Position numbers and translations under genes: made by a program. The notes beneath the pieces are model-generated. The model did no database searches. It had not been told where the DNA came from and saw only the letters and a list, made by a program, of their open reading frames with translations. Of a DNA stretch of 64,000 bases, positions 1 to 17,400 are shown piece after piece. Numbering within the stretch: position 1 is the stretch's first letter; each line of letters opens with the position of its first letter. Source of the stretch: Hormiphora californensis (taxonomy: Eukaryota > Ctenophora > Tentaculata > Cydippida > Pleurobrachiidae); contig CM035359.1 of the NCBI GenBank assembly GCA_020137815.1, positions 424,243 to 488,242 on the forward strand, given 5' to 3'.

Positions 1-82
<82 letters not shown>
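1..82. repeat. (CT)n / (CA)n microsatellite
   Basis: The window opens in a pure CT dinucleotide run that turns into a short CA run. It is simple sequence with no coding content. Confidence 0.98.
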
Positions 83-84
<2 letters not shown>

Positions 85-624
85 TCACGTTATCTGAAAA
101 ATGGATTATTTGATCGCTGATTGTGTACAATAATACAACTGCAGCTCATGTGTGTACAAGGGACCTGCACTAGAACGTAGATCCTAACACATGACAGTAA
201 CGTGACTTCATTATACCATATTTGGTCATCACCTGATGTGGTCTATGCCATTCCCGCCACTTCTTTGCGGCAGCGGCTGCGCGCGACGAAGATGGCGACG
301 AAGGGTTCTTCGCGCAAAATTCCGACGCGCAAATCAAAATTGCGCGGCTTTTTAAAAAACGACACTCATTTAAAATTTGACTTTACCCGACTAATTTTGA
401 TACGCTGAATCACGTAAGCAACATTTCCAATCTGTCTGAGATCGGGAAAGTGTTCTAATTGGGCATAATTGGGTCTTGCCCACTTATGGACATGATCACG
501 CATGGACAGTCTGTGCGCGCCCAATGAAGCAGGCCCCTGCTGACACTGCCGTGCGCGCTACTTTACATGCAATTCACATCGAAAACAACGAAGATTTGGC
601 GCGCACAGGGACTCCCAGCTTGCG

Positions 625-685
625 CCAGTTGCAGACTGGAGGCTGGCGCCAGAAACTGGAGCCAGCCTCCAATCTGCAACTGGAG
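625..685. repeat. Imperfect inverted repeat (hairpin)
   Basis: A left arm starting CCAGTTGCAGACTGGAGGC is mirrored by a right arm ending CCTCCAATCTGCAACTGG, with a short loop around 650. It could be a small foldback element remnant. Confidence 0.75.
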
Positions 686-894
686 CGTTACGTAACCTTG
701 CTATTTCAGAGAGTAAATTGGAAAAAACGAATCTGACTACTTGCGCCGAACGCAAATATTACATGTTTAAACTGCAAGAATTAGTGCGCGGCGCGCGCGG
801 TATTTCGAATTTGGATTTTGAATTTCTGCACAAATTCGAAATTTTAACGCTGGCCCTTGAAAAGCGCTGCCTTATCCCGCCAGCAACGTTTGCC

Positions 895-997
895 AACGCT
901 GGCCCCCTCCCGCCTCCAAACGGGAAAAACGTGCAGCTCAAGTCCGTTTCAAGCGACTTGAGCTGCACGTTTTTCCCGTTCGGAGGGGGCCAGCGTT
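895..997. repeat. Long inverted repeat (hairpin)
   Basis: AACGCTGGCCCCCTCC on the left pairs with GGGGGCCAGCGTT on the right. The inner segment AACGTGCAGCTCAAGT pairs with ACTTGAGCTGCACGTT. Arms are about 43-50 bp and the loop about 10 bp. The structure looks like a MITE. No target duplication is evident. Confidence 0.8.
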
Positions 998-1559
998 AAA
1001 ATCTGGGTGTTTCGTGAGTGCTGGCAAACGGTTTTTTTAGGGTTAGGGCTAGGGTTGACATTTCCTACCAGATAAACTTTGAATTAGCCAAAACGGTTGA
1101 GTGGTTTGGCGGTGAGAGCTATTTTAGTGAATCACCTTTTTTGGCAGTGTGAACTGTGCACCTGTAAACTGGCCACCAAACACCCATATCGTAACGGCCC
1201 CCAATCCCCCGGCCCCGGTTTTCGGAAAGTTTATTTCTTCGATATCTCCAGTTCCTGATAAGTTAGGGACTTCATATCGGATGCATTTCAAAGGCCGTGC
1301 AATTTTCTTTCTAAGAGAGTGTGTGAGAGACCTAGAGAGTTCCATTTTCCTCACAAATAGGAGGGCAATATTGACAGTGTCAAATTTGTTGTAAACAGAT
1401 TTAATAATAATAATCTTTCTAAAATACTCGTTCTTAATTCTCTCATGATGTCATGAAGCAGAGATATTGTGATAAACGTGAAGGGGGGGGGGGGGGTGAA
1501 CAGTGAACACTGAACAATATTTCGGGGGAAGCAATATTCCTCCCTGTAAATCGGAATTC

Positions 1560-1606
1560 TGGTAAATAGGGGTCGGGTAAATCGGGGGGTCCGACTGTGC
1601 TACCAT
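1560..1606. mobile_element. Terminal fragment of a pogo/Tigger-like MITE
   Basis: GTAAATCGGGGGGTCCGACTGT matches, with small changes, the terminus of the complete element at 60643-61517 (AAATCGGGGTCCGACTG followed by TA). Only this end is present, just upstream of the NAE1-like frame. Confidence 0.5.
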
Positions 1607-1626
1607 TCTGCATGTACATCCTTAGC

Positions 1627-3212
1627 ATGACCCAAACAGAGGAAGTGGAGCCCCCTCCACAAATACCTGAGAAACGTACCTCTAATGAAGAGCCGCCTTC
1701 ATCAAAAACAATGCGATATGATCGCCAACTACGGCTCTGGGGAGAAGAAGGGCAGTCCCTTCTCGAATCTGCTTCCATCTGTCTATTAAACGGGACTACT
1801 CTCGGTTGTGAAATCCTCAAGAATTTGATATTACCTGGGATTGGGGAGGTGACTATTGTTGATAATAACACCGTTACACTGACAGACATTCAAAGTAATT
1901 TCTTCCTCGCACCACGGGATCTCAGTAAACCAAGAGGAGAATCAGTAGCACGGTATTTGTCCCTCCTTAATCCTGAATCAACAATCAAAACCATCACAAC
2001 CCCCTGTCCAGAGTTTATCCAGAACAACCTGGGGGCGTTAAAAAACTACTCCCTGTTCATTGTGTGTAATCTCCACTACAGCGAGTACCAGGACCTCGCA
2101 CAACTCGCCTGGGATACGAACACACCTCTAGTGGTGGCTGATTGTCTTGGTATGTACTCAGTGGTGAGGCTAGTTGTAAAGGAGCACTGTGTGATTGAAA
2201 GTAAGCCAGATACCCCTCTCCCTGATTTGAGGCTTGATAAGCCCTACACTGAGTTGATCGAGTTCTACCAGCATATAGAGCTGGACACACTGACTAGCAC
2301 TGAACATGCCCATGTGCCCTTTGTGGTGATACTGCTGAAGTGTCTGGATCAGTGGAAGGCAGATCACGGAGGGGAAATACCAAGCAATTACTAAGGAGAA
2401 GAAGGAATTTCAAAAAGCTGATTAACTCTCCTACGAAGGAAACCGGAGGAAGAGAACTTTACTGAAGCGTGTAACATGGTTAACAAGTGTGTGACATTCT
2501 CCATCCAACCCTCTAACCGATCTATTCTCTGATCCACTGAGCACTCCATCTCGGACCTCAACTATGTTTTGGCTAACTGTAGCAGGGATAAAACAGTTCT
2601 ACACGGTGCGTGGTGTGTTGCCTATATCAGGTGTGATTAGTGATATGACTGCAGACACTGAGAGTTTTATAGCACTTACAATCTCTCTACCAATATAAAG
2701 CTGAGTCATGATGCGAAGGAGGTAGCAGGGTATGTTAATGGGTTTACCTGCTTCTCTTAACCTCCCCCTCGTTCCCTGGGAATTTAGTCAGGAAAATGAC
2801 TAAAAACTGTCGGTTTTTGAAAGTTATCAGGACATCACCCGTCGACACTAAATTACCAGCAGATTATGATGAAGATGATTTGATCTCAATTCCTTTACTA
2901 ATGAAGTGTGTACGGGAGTTTGAGAGACAACACTCCCGTTGTCCCGGTGATACAGACACTAACCTAGTAGGAGATGAAGAGAAACTGTCTGCTCTTCTTG
3001 GAACACTACAGAAGGGTGTTACCGAGATTCAGAGTATGTTTGTTAAGGACTTTGTGAGGTTTGGGGGAACCGAGGTTCCTTCAGTTGCTGCGTTTACGGG
3101 GGGTATAGCAGCTCACGAGTGCATCAAACTACTGACTAAACAATATGTGCCAGTAGACAACTGCTTTGTTTATAACGCTGCCACACAGATAACAACTGTT
3201 TTCAAGATATGA
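1627..3212 (+). pseudogene. NAE1: NAE1/APP-BP1-like (NEDD8 E1 regulatory subunit), intronless, frame-disrupted
   Basis: NAE1 pairs with UBA3 to form the NEDD8-activating E1. The first block (1627-2394) has RYDRQLRLWGEEGQ, the ThiF-fold start of this family, then the family stretch around LDKPYTELIEFYQ and QWKADHGGEIPSNY. The last block (2796-3212) has the family C-terminus (VRFGGTEVPSVAAFTGGIAAHE, then ITTVFKI and stop). Between them homology continues in changing frames, for example PEEENFTEACNMVNKCV and MFWLTVAGIKQFYTVRGVLP. I count at least four or five single-base frame changes in about 400 bp. No introns are visible, unlike every neighbour, so a processed copy is possible. Alternatively 2390-2800 is a poorly assembled patch of a real gene. 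ATG 1627 is the best start; 1612 is in frame. Confidence 0.75.
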
Positions 3213-3475
3213 TGGAGTCTTCAAAATGTGGTAGATAGAGAAAGATCGTGTTCGGTGATGCAGTGTTACCTTGTTTATCTTTTTTATCGTCCGTCGTTGT
3301 TCGTATTTTGTTCGTGTGTAGTGGTTACTGGTTGCATAAGAATGGTTCTGTGAACTAAAAATGTGCTATTTTTCCACTTCTTATTTCCTGTTTCATTGCT
3401 GTTTTTTGTAGCATACGCCAAATATTTGGGTACTGTCTGACTAATTTAATCTAATCGACAATCTACTTCCTTAGA

Positions 3476-5245
3476 ATGGAGTTGCCTCACATTGGAGAAT
3501 CTTGCTCACACACCAGCTGCAGCCGTCTTGATTTCCTCCCCTACAAGTGTGACCTGTGCTCCAGGATCTTTTGTGAGGACCACAGGGTGTATGAGAACCA
3601 TGACTGCCCAGAGAGGTATAAGGTGGATGCACAGGTTCCTGTGTGTCCCAAATGTGGCGATATTATCCCAATGAAACCAGGCGAAGACCCAAACTTCAAG
3701 GTGAATAATAATTTCCTGATCTAGAGACTTTGAAAACTCATTATTTCCTGGTGCTTCAACCCCCCCCCCCTCTGGCCTCTGCTATTACTGATTACTTTGA
3801 AAACTCATTTCAATTCTGGTATTTTCTCTTACAACTCATTTCATAGGTCAACACACACATTGAAAATAACTGTCGGAAAACGCCGAAGGTGAAAGCTTAT
3901 TCCAACAAGTGCAATAAACGTGGTTGTAAAAAGAAAGAAGCTATTCCAGTAAAGTGTAGCAATTGTAAACTAAACTTCTGCCTGGCACATCGATTTGAAC
4001 AGGTATAAATCTTAACCCCGATGTAACGGCCTTCCTTTCAATAATACCTCGATAAACCGCATTATCCAAATTGAGAACAGATTTGGTGGATCTATAGATT
4101 GAGAGTTCAGTTGTTTGATCTGTAACTGATAGTTACTAATAGTTACTAACTTTATTCCTATAGGATCACGACTGCCAAGGGTTTGTCCACCCCTCTGTTA
4201 GGAACACAAGACCCACCCAACCTTCAAACAATAGCAGGTAATTGTTCATTCTTTATTGTGCTACTATGTACCAATTTACCGTTCATGCCTATTGAGTATT
4301 GACCAAGCTACATATCACACCCATGGCAACCGCTCTTATCAAGTTAAACATATCTCCTTATGACTACAATGTGATTGCCATTGTTTTCCTCAGACCGGTT
4401 CCTAGCACGTCTAATGACGAGGCTCTGGCAAGGAGGTTAGCGGAACAAGAGGACGAGGCGCTGGCGAGGGCTTTACAGGCTTCACTGGTAGAGGAAAGAT
4501 ATGCTTCGGGGAGGAACAATCAACAACGACCTCAAAGACAGGTACAGACCCAAAATTATCTGACAGTCAAATAATTTCTGTTGTCATCTTTTCACTGTCA
4601 AGTTGAAAAGTAAGGTAAGATTGAAGTTTTAAATGTAAATATGTATCAACTTCATCTCGTCTCATCTGGCCACTGCATTGTCTAAATTTGTAGTGAGCTA
4701 GTTCTTCTGTTTGTGTTTCGTTACCTAATTTTAACCCCCTTCCGATTGTCTTTCTGGTCGACACACAATGTGTCTAGATGTGTCATGTCACAATACCTGC
4801 AATCTCTCTGTATCCCCATCCAACCTTTATGTATCCCCATCCTATCTCTGTATCCCCATCCTATCTCTCTGTATCCCCATCCTATCTCTCTGTATCCCCA
4901 TCCAACCTTTATGTATCCCCATCCTATCTCTGTATCCCCATCCTATCTCTCTGTATCCCCATCCTATCTCTCTGTATCCCCATTCAATCTCTCCCCCCAT
5001 TTTATAGCAAAAGTTGATTCGCTTCCTTAGACGGCCTTAATCAGTGTGGTATGGTTATGTTGTTTTATCATTAAATACTGCTTGATATATGACAAGCTTC
5101 ACTTCCTCTATTTCAAAATTTAATCTTATTTCATACAAATGATTCATTTATGGCCCTCAATGTTTAATTTCCAAGTACACAAACACATTCATATCAAAAA
5201 TTGTTTTTTCAGGAATCTAACAGCTCTAGTTGCAACATTAGTTGA
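3476..5245 (+). CDS. ZFAND2B: ZFAND2B/AIRAPL-like AN1 zinc-finger protein, 5 exons
   Basis: Exons 3476-3700, 3847-4002, 4164-4237, 4394-4541 and 5213-5245 join in frame to about 211 aa (human ZFAND2B is about 257). The family recruits proteasome and p97 to handle misfolded or mistargeted proteins, often at the ER. The first AN1 finger has the series CSHTSC, CDLCSRIFCEDHR and HDCP in exon 1. The second is CNKRGCKKKE, CSNCKLNFCLAHR and HDC across exons 2-3. Exon 4 has two ubiquitin-interacting-motif-like helices (DEALARRLAEQ, DEALARALQASL). The tiny last exon encodes ESNSSSCNIS and stop. CNIS is a CaaX box at the exact C-terminus, as in ZFAND2B but not in the shorter ZFAND2A. All splice sites are GT-AG. 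A polyA signal AATAAA lies at about 5533. An acceptor-like TTAG just before the ATG suggests a 5' UTR intron. Confidence 0.93.
4795..4995. repeat. Minisatellite in ZFAND2B-like intron 4
   Basis: Tandem copies of about 21 bp (TGTATCCCCATCCTATCTC type, variant CCAACCTTTATG) fill part of the fourth intron. Overlapping open frames here are repeat artefacts. Unlike the other minisatellites in this window, it does not obviously contain a splice junction. Confidence 0.9.
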
Positions 5246-5758
5246 TCTCAACAATGAACAAGCTGCTCAGTGTTGAACTATTCGTTCTATCTCCGTGCAA
5301 TTCTGGAAAAAACAAAACGGGACGAACGGTTCAAGCTCAGAGTGTTGTTAGAGAAACTAATGAACCAATGTGCTGCTCACAGTGTAGAGAGAAACAAAAG
5401 CAAGATAGCAAATTACCGAACTCAACTCAGCAACAATTGGAAATTGATTTTAGATTTGTGTTTTTTGAGGGAAATATTAAATCAAATAGATTTGTGATGG
5501 TATATTATATAGATTTGTAAAAAGATGCTTCTAATAAACTGCGAAATGTAATTGTTACAGATTTAGATTTTACAAATTAACTATACTTGTTGCGTTTACT
5601 TTTTTCCATCTCTCGGGCAAGAGCTTTGCTTTGCTCCCTGTTAGTGATCCAGCCCTGCCTGGACTAAGCGATAAAAAAACCCTTTATTATCTTCATTAAT
5701 ATATTATCTCCATACTAGACATGATGACGACTTGATATCACACTCTCTCCTGGTAACC
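5246..5758. other. Intergenic / 3' UTR of ZFAND2B-like gene
   Basis: AT-rich stretch between two same-strand genes. It holds the likely polyA signal of the zinc-finger gene near 5533. The short frame 5242-5520 overlaps its stop and shows no family features, so I treat it as UTR. I see nothing else. Confidence 0.6.
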
Positions 5759-7057
5759 ATGGTGGATTGCAAGCAGCTATTTCAAGAATTCAACCCAGGC
5801 AGATTTATTGTATTTTTCTCACTCCTTCTCTTTGGTATTCTCCTCTCACTGCGACTAGATGGATTGTTGGAGTGTAGCTATTGGACAATCTTCCTGCCGC
5901 TGTGGCTGTGGAAACTCCTCACCATATGTGGATGTATAGTCGGCATCCACTCCTACATTAGACAACATGTAAGTGGGAGAGAACCCGGAGAGAACAGCTG
6001 TTATTAGTGACATAACTTCTCAAAAGTCTAATAAGACACAATTTAAACGAACTGTAACAACTAGATACGTTTTAGAATTGTGGCATTACTAATCTCCCCC
6101 TCTTCTCCTCAGGAGGTAGTACGAGAGATGGGAACGATAGCAGATTTCCAAGCAATGCTCCTATCCACCTCCCTTCAACTCCTTCTCCTCTCCTTCGAGG
6201 GGTGTCTCTGCTACAAACTAACCTTTGGTTCAGCGTTCCTTTCCTGGTACATTGTCTTCACCCCCCTCTTCCTCCTCTCAGTCCTGTCTGTGGTCATGTG
6301 TGTGTGGGGGTGGAAGAAGGAACGGCCCTTGGAACTCGAACTGTTGTTCTCTGTCAATATGATCCAGTTTGTGCTGATTGTGTTGAGGTTGGAGGAGCTG
6401 GTGGTTTGGAACTGGCAGTTCATCCTAGTTCCGCTTTGGATAGTGCTGGGTATCTGCAGTATTGCTATGGTGTATTATATTGCACTTACTGCGGTGCTGT
6501 TGTGTACTAATGACATACTACCATCACTGAGGACACCCCGCACTGCAGCTTCCTGTCTCTACTCACTCTCTAACTTCTCTCTGATTCTCTTTCTGGGGCT
6601 GTTGGTGACAAAAGTTGACAATCCTGAGCAGTCTTCAGTTTCATTCACAGGTATTTTTTATTTTGTTGTTAATAATATTTCTTCAGTTTATTATTCCACC
6701 ATACTAATTCTTACAGTTTTCTGTGATTTACAACAGGGAGGGACTCCCTTCTTACCGTAACAAAACCTCCCATTTTCAGCGGTGTTCCTACCCTACCATC
6801 TCGGGATTGGCGCCCTTGTCTTCTCCGCCTTCTACCACAAAGGTGGAAATCCCTGGTGGTTCGGTATCCGGGATGAGTTCTGTATCTTTCTCCTCAGGAG
6901 ATTCCCTGCCATTAGGGTATACGGGAACATTTCCTTTATCTGTGAGCCTGGGGAGAGTCAGATCCCAACCCTGGAGGTACCTGTACATGTGGAGAGCAGT
7001 GAGAGCAAGAACTCCCTTCCTAAGATCACTTTCAGTAATTTGGAGCTGCCTGATTAG
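5759..7057 (+). CDS. TMEM185A/B-like: TMEM185-like multi-pass membrane protein, 3 exons
   Basis: Exons 5759-5968, 6113-6650 and 6780-7057 join in frame to 341 aa, close to the roughly 350 aa of TMEM185. Family hallmarks are LFQEFNPGRF at the N-terminus, LRLDGLLECSYWTIFLPLWLWKL, a repeat of that pattern (LRLEELVVWNWQF, VPLWIVLG), and KGGNPWWFGIRDEFCIFLL followed by YGNIS near the C-terminus. The end NLELPD matches the family's terminal MPD-type ending. Eight or so hydrophobic segments are visible. The protein should sit in an internal or plasma membrane, but its molecular role is not established. ATG 5759 is chosen because it gives the family N-terminus; no earlier in-frame ATG is present. Splice sites are GT-AG. 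Confidence 0.92.
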
Positions 7058-7445
7058 TGAGATGTAAAGGAACTTCTAGGAGAGAGATAGGGAATACCTG
7101 ATTAGGAAAAAGGTGTTCAGACGTGTGTAGGGAATGCCTGATTAGGATGTGTAGGAGCTTGCTAGGAATTGGATGTCTCTGGAAGACAGTTCAAGACGGT
7201 GGTGCCTGGTGGTCTATCTGGTTGTGTTGGGATGCATCCCAACAACAACATCCGGATGTTTCAGATCGGGTCCACTAGACAGGTGGATGGTGAACCATGG
7301 GTGGTGACTGGTGAGACTTGAAACAGGAATATAAAATCAGAGAGAGGCCTTTCTCACCTGTTTAAAGGGACGGTTAAATGTGATCTCAACTGCCAGTACA
7401 TTACTGAACATTTGACAACTTCTCAGTGAATGGTAACGAGACAGT
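7058..7445. other. 3' region of TMEM185-like gene
   Basis: No gene seen. A loosely repeated GGGAATACCTGATTAGG phrase occurs two to three times between 7090 and 7160, next to the stop codon context CCTGATTAG, so it may be a small duplication of the end of the last exon. Confidence 0.45.
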
Positions 7446-7919
7446 TTGGGACAGGTGTTTATGTGTGTTTATGATAATGGTCTCAGTAAGTTTGAAAAGA
7501 TACAAAAAAGGGCTGTGAAATTTATTCTTAATGAACAATATGCTAGCTACACTGACACTGAATATAGAGAGAAATTATGTGAACTGAAACTACTTCCGAT
7601 GTCCCTCAAATTCCTTTACACCGATATATCTCTTCTGCACAAAATAGTTTATTCTCACATTCCTCTGCAACTACCTGCATACCTACACATGTATGACAGA
7701 CAATCCGATTTTACTAGAACAACGAGATTCCAGAGTGAGAGAGATGACCTTCATATTGTTTGTACCGAGAGGGCAAGACTTGAGTCATTTGAGCAGTCAT
7801 TTTTCTACAGAACACATTTGGCCTGGAATTTACTTCCACTGTCTCTAAGAGAAATATGTAACCCTTCACTTTTTTCCATTAAACTCAAGAACCACATGCT
7901 AGAACATGGAGTAACATGA
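7446..7919 (+). mobile_element. 3' end of a 5'-truncated non-LTR retrotransposon
   Basis: The 157-aa open frame matches the region just after the reverse transcriptase of CR1/L2/Jockey-type LINEs. It has FEKIQKRAVKFIL, then LKLLPMSLKFLYTDISLLHK, and FFYRTHLAWNLLPLSLREI near the end. The catalytic RT and endonuclease are missing. It is a typical 5'-truncated insertion downstream of the TMEM185-like gene. It is a different family from the complete LINE at 44-52 kb, whose C-terminus reads differently. Confidence 0.8.
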
Positions 7920-7984
7920 AATATCTTCTACTACAGCTGTATCTCTATTACTAGCCCTCTAATCCTAGATTTAAGGAAAGTACA

Positions 7985-8946
7985 GCTGTGAAGCACTTTG
8001 CTGCACTCTCTTTCTCTCTCCCTCCCTCACTCTCGCTCTCTCTCTCTCTCTCTCTCTCCCTCATTCTCCCCTTCTCTCAAAACCTCTCTAATATATCTCT
8101 CCCTCCTGCACTCTTTCTACTTCCTAAAACACTCTCCAGCATGACTATATGACGTGACTCACCGACAGGACAAAATAATCTAAAATACACAAAAATAAAA
8201 TTTAATAAATCAATACCTCTAATTTATTAACTAATTTATTATCTACATTACCCTATAAATTGATTTAGTGTGACTCTGCGGCGTAAGCGTCTAATTAGAC
8301 CTGCCTCTAATCTGCTCTATATACAGGGACTTATATATATTTATATTTTTATGTGTGCTACTTTTCCTGTATATGTTGCAAATTAGTTTAAAATCAAAAT
8401 CAAAATCATGTGTGTGTTTATGTCTTTATGTGTCTTTATGTGTATCGACCACCCAAATTTAGTAGACTATCGGAGCAAATCTTATGTCCCAATTACAATA
8501 TCTTACTAAAACTCTCCCAACTTGTAATACTCTGGCGAAGCTAGTTTTCCATTTTTTACCCTGAGCAACAACAAGTGTACCAGATCTATAAACTTATTAT
8601 TTTTGTGTGGTTTTATGTTGTCACAAAATTTTAACAACTCCAAACTAGTGTGTTTTATTAGACCTGCGTCCAACCCTCCGAACCCAATAAAGACTTGCCT
8701 TACCACCCGGACCCAAGTTAGTCCCAATGATCACCCTTCGAACCGTTCGTGCTGTTGCACCGGTTCAACTAGTCCCCCTGGTAAACCCGACTCCCTCTGC
8801 ACTATAGCACCTACTCCCCACAGCTCCCTCCCTGCTCCCTCTACACTATGGCATAAACTCCTCTATCCCTCCCGAGTTGCCAACCCAACACTCCTTTGTA
8901 TTTGCACTATAACCCATCCCCCAAACAGAGGACCCTCACATACACT
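7985..8946. other. CT-rich and AT-rich intergenic DNA
   Basis: 7985-8130 is CT-rich simple sequence. 8160-8500 is AT-rich. The open frames at 8506-8727 (-) and 8603-8950 (+) overlap each other, lack family signatures, and are probably spurious. The stretch leads directly into the MED17 start codon and so should contain its 5' UTR and promoter, although I cannot mark either. Confidence 0.5.
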
Positions 8947-13915
<4,969 letters not shown>

Positions 13916-14411
13916 TCAGCTGATGTCCTAGAATGAACCTCCCGGCTGGTATCCTGGATTTCACTATTATAAAGACTTAGTGTCGATGGTGGATTGACGG
14001 ATTATTATCTGCGAACTGAGTCAGAATGCAATGATGAGACTACAGAATTATGACTTGTGAAAATAAAGAAATATCGGGTACCTCACATGATAAAACTCGA
14101 TACAAATGGTGATCAATGATTATCCCGATTTGAAGATGACAGAGTGAATTTTTGTAACAATCATCACGAACTATTTATTGATTTGTTTTAATAATTTTAT
14201 TACAAGACATCATTTGTACGTTTAGTTCTCTCTGGTAAGGGTATGTTGAATAACTTATTCACTGAATTGTTCAGTACATAGGGCGTCAATAAAATGTCGT
14301 TTCGCCCTTAGACTACATACTACTACAGATATAAACCCCTTTTCTTCGTAAAATATCATTGAGCCAAGGATTAACCTATCCCATTATAAGTATTATTCAT
14401 CCAATATAGGT
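13916..14411. other. Intergenic between MED17 and MRPL44
   Basis: Holds the probable MED17 polyA signal (AATAAA near 14062). No gene or repeat seen. The promoter of the L44 gene must lie here or just upstream, but no element can be named. Confidence 0.5.
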
Positions 14412-17400
14412 ATGTTGGTATCCAGGTCGGTCGGGAGATGTCTGGGTGCATGTGTTGGGTCGAGCTACCAAGATCACCTTTGCGCAGGGACACGGATACA
14501 CAAGAAAGGAAGTGGAGCTGATGGATTTAGAGAGAAAACGACAAGTAGCACGGTAAGGGGAAACTCTAACTGAATGGCATCCCATTAATGGGATCCCATC
14601 AACAGTAAAACTCTAACTGATAATGGACCACAGTGATGGTTCTTTCTCTGTATTCTCTCTGTAGACAGTACATTGGGCATGCCCGGGCATTGATTGATTG
14701 GGCGCGCACACAGAGAGAATACAGAGAAAGAACAATCACTGTGTTCCATTATCAGTTAGAGTTTTACTGTTGATGGGATCCCATTAATTTCCCCTAAGTA
14801 ATTGTTAGTTTTAATTAATTAATTGATTAGTTTTGAGCAGAACCATCTCTGTTCCCTATTCAGCAATATCGAGTAATACTGTTCTGCTGTTATTATAGCA
14901 GTTCTTTGCGAATCGTTTTTTATATCAAACCCCGTCTTTCGATTGGGGGTACCCTAGAATGTTGCGCACGACGTATCTCTAAATACGAGAGCCCTCGATA
15001 GACTCAAAGCTCCGCTAGATACATTTTGTTTCTGCAGATTACGTGACTTCATACTTGCACTCCTCATTCCCAGATTACGTGACGTTAGGAAGGACGACTG
15101 GCACATCCCTGAGCACATCCTAAACAGCGAATCATTCTCCTACGAAACAGAGCTACACTCTTTCACCCATCGCATTGGTTGTAACACCCCCTACACTCCA
15201 ACCACCTCCTACCTCTCATTCGACTCTCTCAGCTGCCCTTCTTCACAGTATTCTCACACCCCTCTACATGTCCCTAATATGGAAGTTGTTGGAGTTGAAG
15301 AGTGAGATGTGTGCAGCAGGAAGGGAACAACTCTCCAAGTATCTGCTGGGATACTTCTCCAGAGTGTTTCCCTAATATATCGGGGGATGTTCTTTACAAG
15401 CTTGTCGAACCCGGAGGGCTGTCTAAGCAGGGCCAAGTGCTACTCCCTCTATAAGACTCTTTGTTTTCACGAACTTATCAGGTAACTAAAAAACTAGTAA
15501 CTAGTAACTAGTAACTATAAAATGAGAAGTTGTGAGAACTTATCAGGTAACTATAAAACTAGTAACTAGTAGTTACTAACTAGTAACTATAAAATGAGAA
15601 GTTATGAGAACTTATCAGGTAACTAAAAAACTAGTAACTAGTAGTTACTAACTAGTAACTACAAAATGAGAAGTTGTGAGAACTTATCAGGTAACTACAA
15701 AATGAAAAGTTATGAGAACTTATCAGGTAACTAAAATATGAGAAGTTGAATGACAAATAATAAAAAGTATAAAGTATACTTTCCCTAGTTTTCTGCCAGT
15801 CTTACTACATCACTCCATCCAATCTTTGCATTGTTCATACGTACATAGTAGTATACACGAGTAGTATGTATACACGCGTCCCTAATCTATCAGTTGGTCA
15901 ATAATTGGGAGGGGGCGGGGCAGCCACGAGAATCATTTAACTACATATTTTGTGAATTTTAGGGTGGCTGAAATTTTGAATTATGATCCAAAATTTAGGA
16001 TAGTTTCAAGTTTTACGAATTTTCTGATATACTATAGGGGATATACCACTGAGACCCCTACATTTATGGTGTGACACTGAAATAGCTTCCTTTTGTTAAT
16101 AGCCCACTGAATTAACAGGTGATCAGATGGGGTGGTGGCACAGGTCAATTAGAGGTAAATAGTTGTCTTGCTAGATGCGAGGAAAAAAGAGAGGGGAGAG
16201 AGAGAGAGATAGGGAAAGAGAGAGGGGAACAAGGAAAAAAGAGACAGAGAGGGAAAGATAATGAGGAACACGCTGATATAAACATTTAAGCGATAGAGCA
16301 CATGTTCCTTCATCGCTCAACCAATAGGAAAATTATATCTCAACCTTTCTATCTATGCTGTCCGTGGCGCAGTTAATAGTTCGCTCTCCCACCCTCTCGT
16401 TGCTTTAGAAATGATTCTGCTGCTTCTATTCCTTCTAAATCCACTGGACACAGCTTCTTCAACTCCGGACGGACAACTCCTGCCGATTTCCAGTGCAACA
16501 GCAAAAACAGTTCTCAGTACTTACCTGCCTAAGTTAGCGTTCGACGGTAACCCCAATACGTTCTACCACACTAGTGGAGCAGCATCACCACAATGGTTGA
16601 ACCTACAATTGGAAGAACCTGCTTTAGTGTCACGAGTTGTCATAGTTAATAGGTAGGAGTGCAGTGATAGTGCAGTGATACTGCTTCGGCAGTGCATATA
16701 CTAAAATTGGAACGATACATAGAAGATACGTCTCTTTTTCAGGCTTTACAATTACGATTATGTATCCCGACGGTTAATTGGTACCCATGTGTGTTTGTAC
16801 GATGCTGATGGTACGACACAGATTGCTGACTGCGGCAAGATAACAGAGGTTAACACAGAGAATGGAGAGGACGTAACTTCTCAAACCTACACTCTGCCTT
16901 GCGACTCTTCGCAGTTAGCGTCTTATGTTAAGTTGGAAGATTCGGAAAAGGGAGATGAAGGGTCAATTGTCATGAATATTGCGGAGGTGAAGGTCTACGG
17001 AACAAATTGGACAACTGGTAGGGAGAGAAGAAGAATGACTACTTGACAAACAGAACTTCACAAATAGTCCTGACTTCTACAGACAAGAAACATTCATTTC
17101 ATATTACACATGCATTAGCAGGCACTAACACTCCCCTTACCCTTCGTTTTTAATATCCTTACCTTAGAAATCCCACAGGTTTAAAAAAAGTTTTTAAGGT
17201 AGGCAAAAAAGAAAACAGTTTTTAAGGTTTACAAGATACCTAAAACTATTCGCACATCGCATTTATCTATTCCTCATGAGGGGGCCCAAAAATAGGGTGG
17301 AACCCCCGGGGGTTCCACCCTATTTTTGTACGGCCATATACAAAATAATACAAAAAATATGCTCATAATACAAAAAATATGCTCAAAAATAGGGTGGAAC

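Larger units (their letters stand above)
83..1560. other. Intergenic, CpG-containing, with two hairpins
   Basis: I see no gene here. Positions 250-800 contain many CG and GCGCGC steps and could be a promoter-proximal region. Two long inverted repeats are listed separately. A short telomere-like stretch (three GGGTTAGGG-type units) lies near 1038. A G run lies at about 1482-1495. Short open frames on both strands are shadows of the palindromes. Confidence 0.6.

Noticed and set aside
1030-1062. Telomere-like GGGTTAGGG stretch
   Set aside because: Only about three imperfect units; far too short for a telomere, and only weak evidence for a relic.
5242-5520. 92-aa frame after the ZFAND2B-like gene
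   Set aside because: It overlaps the end of the last exon in another frame, and the composition is that of AT-rich UTR.
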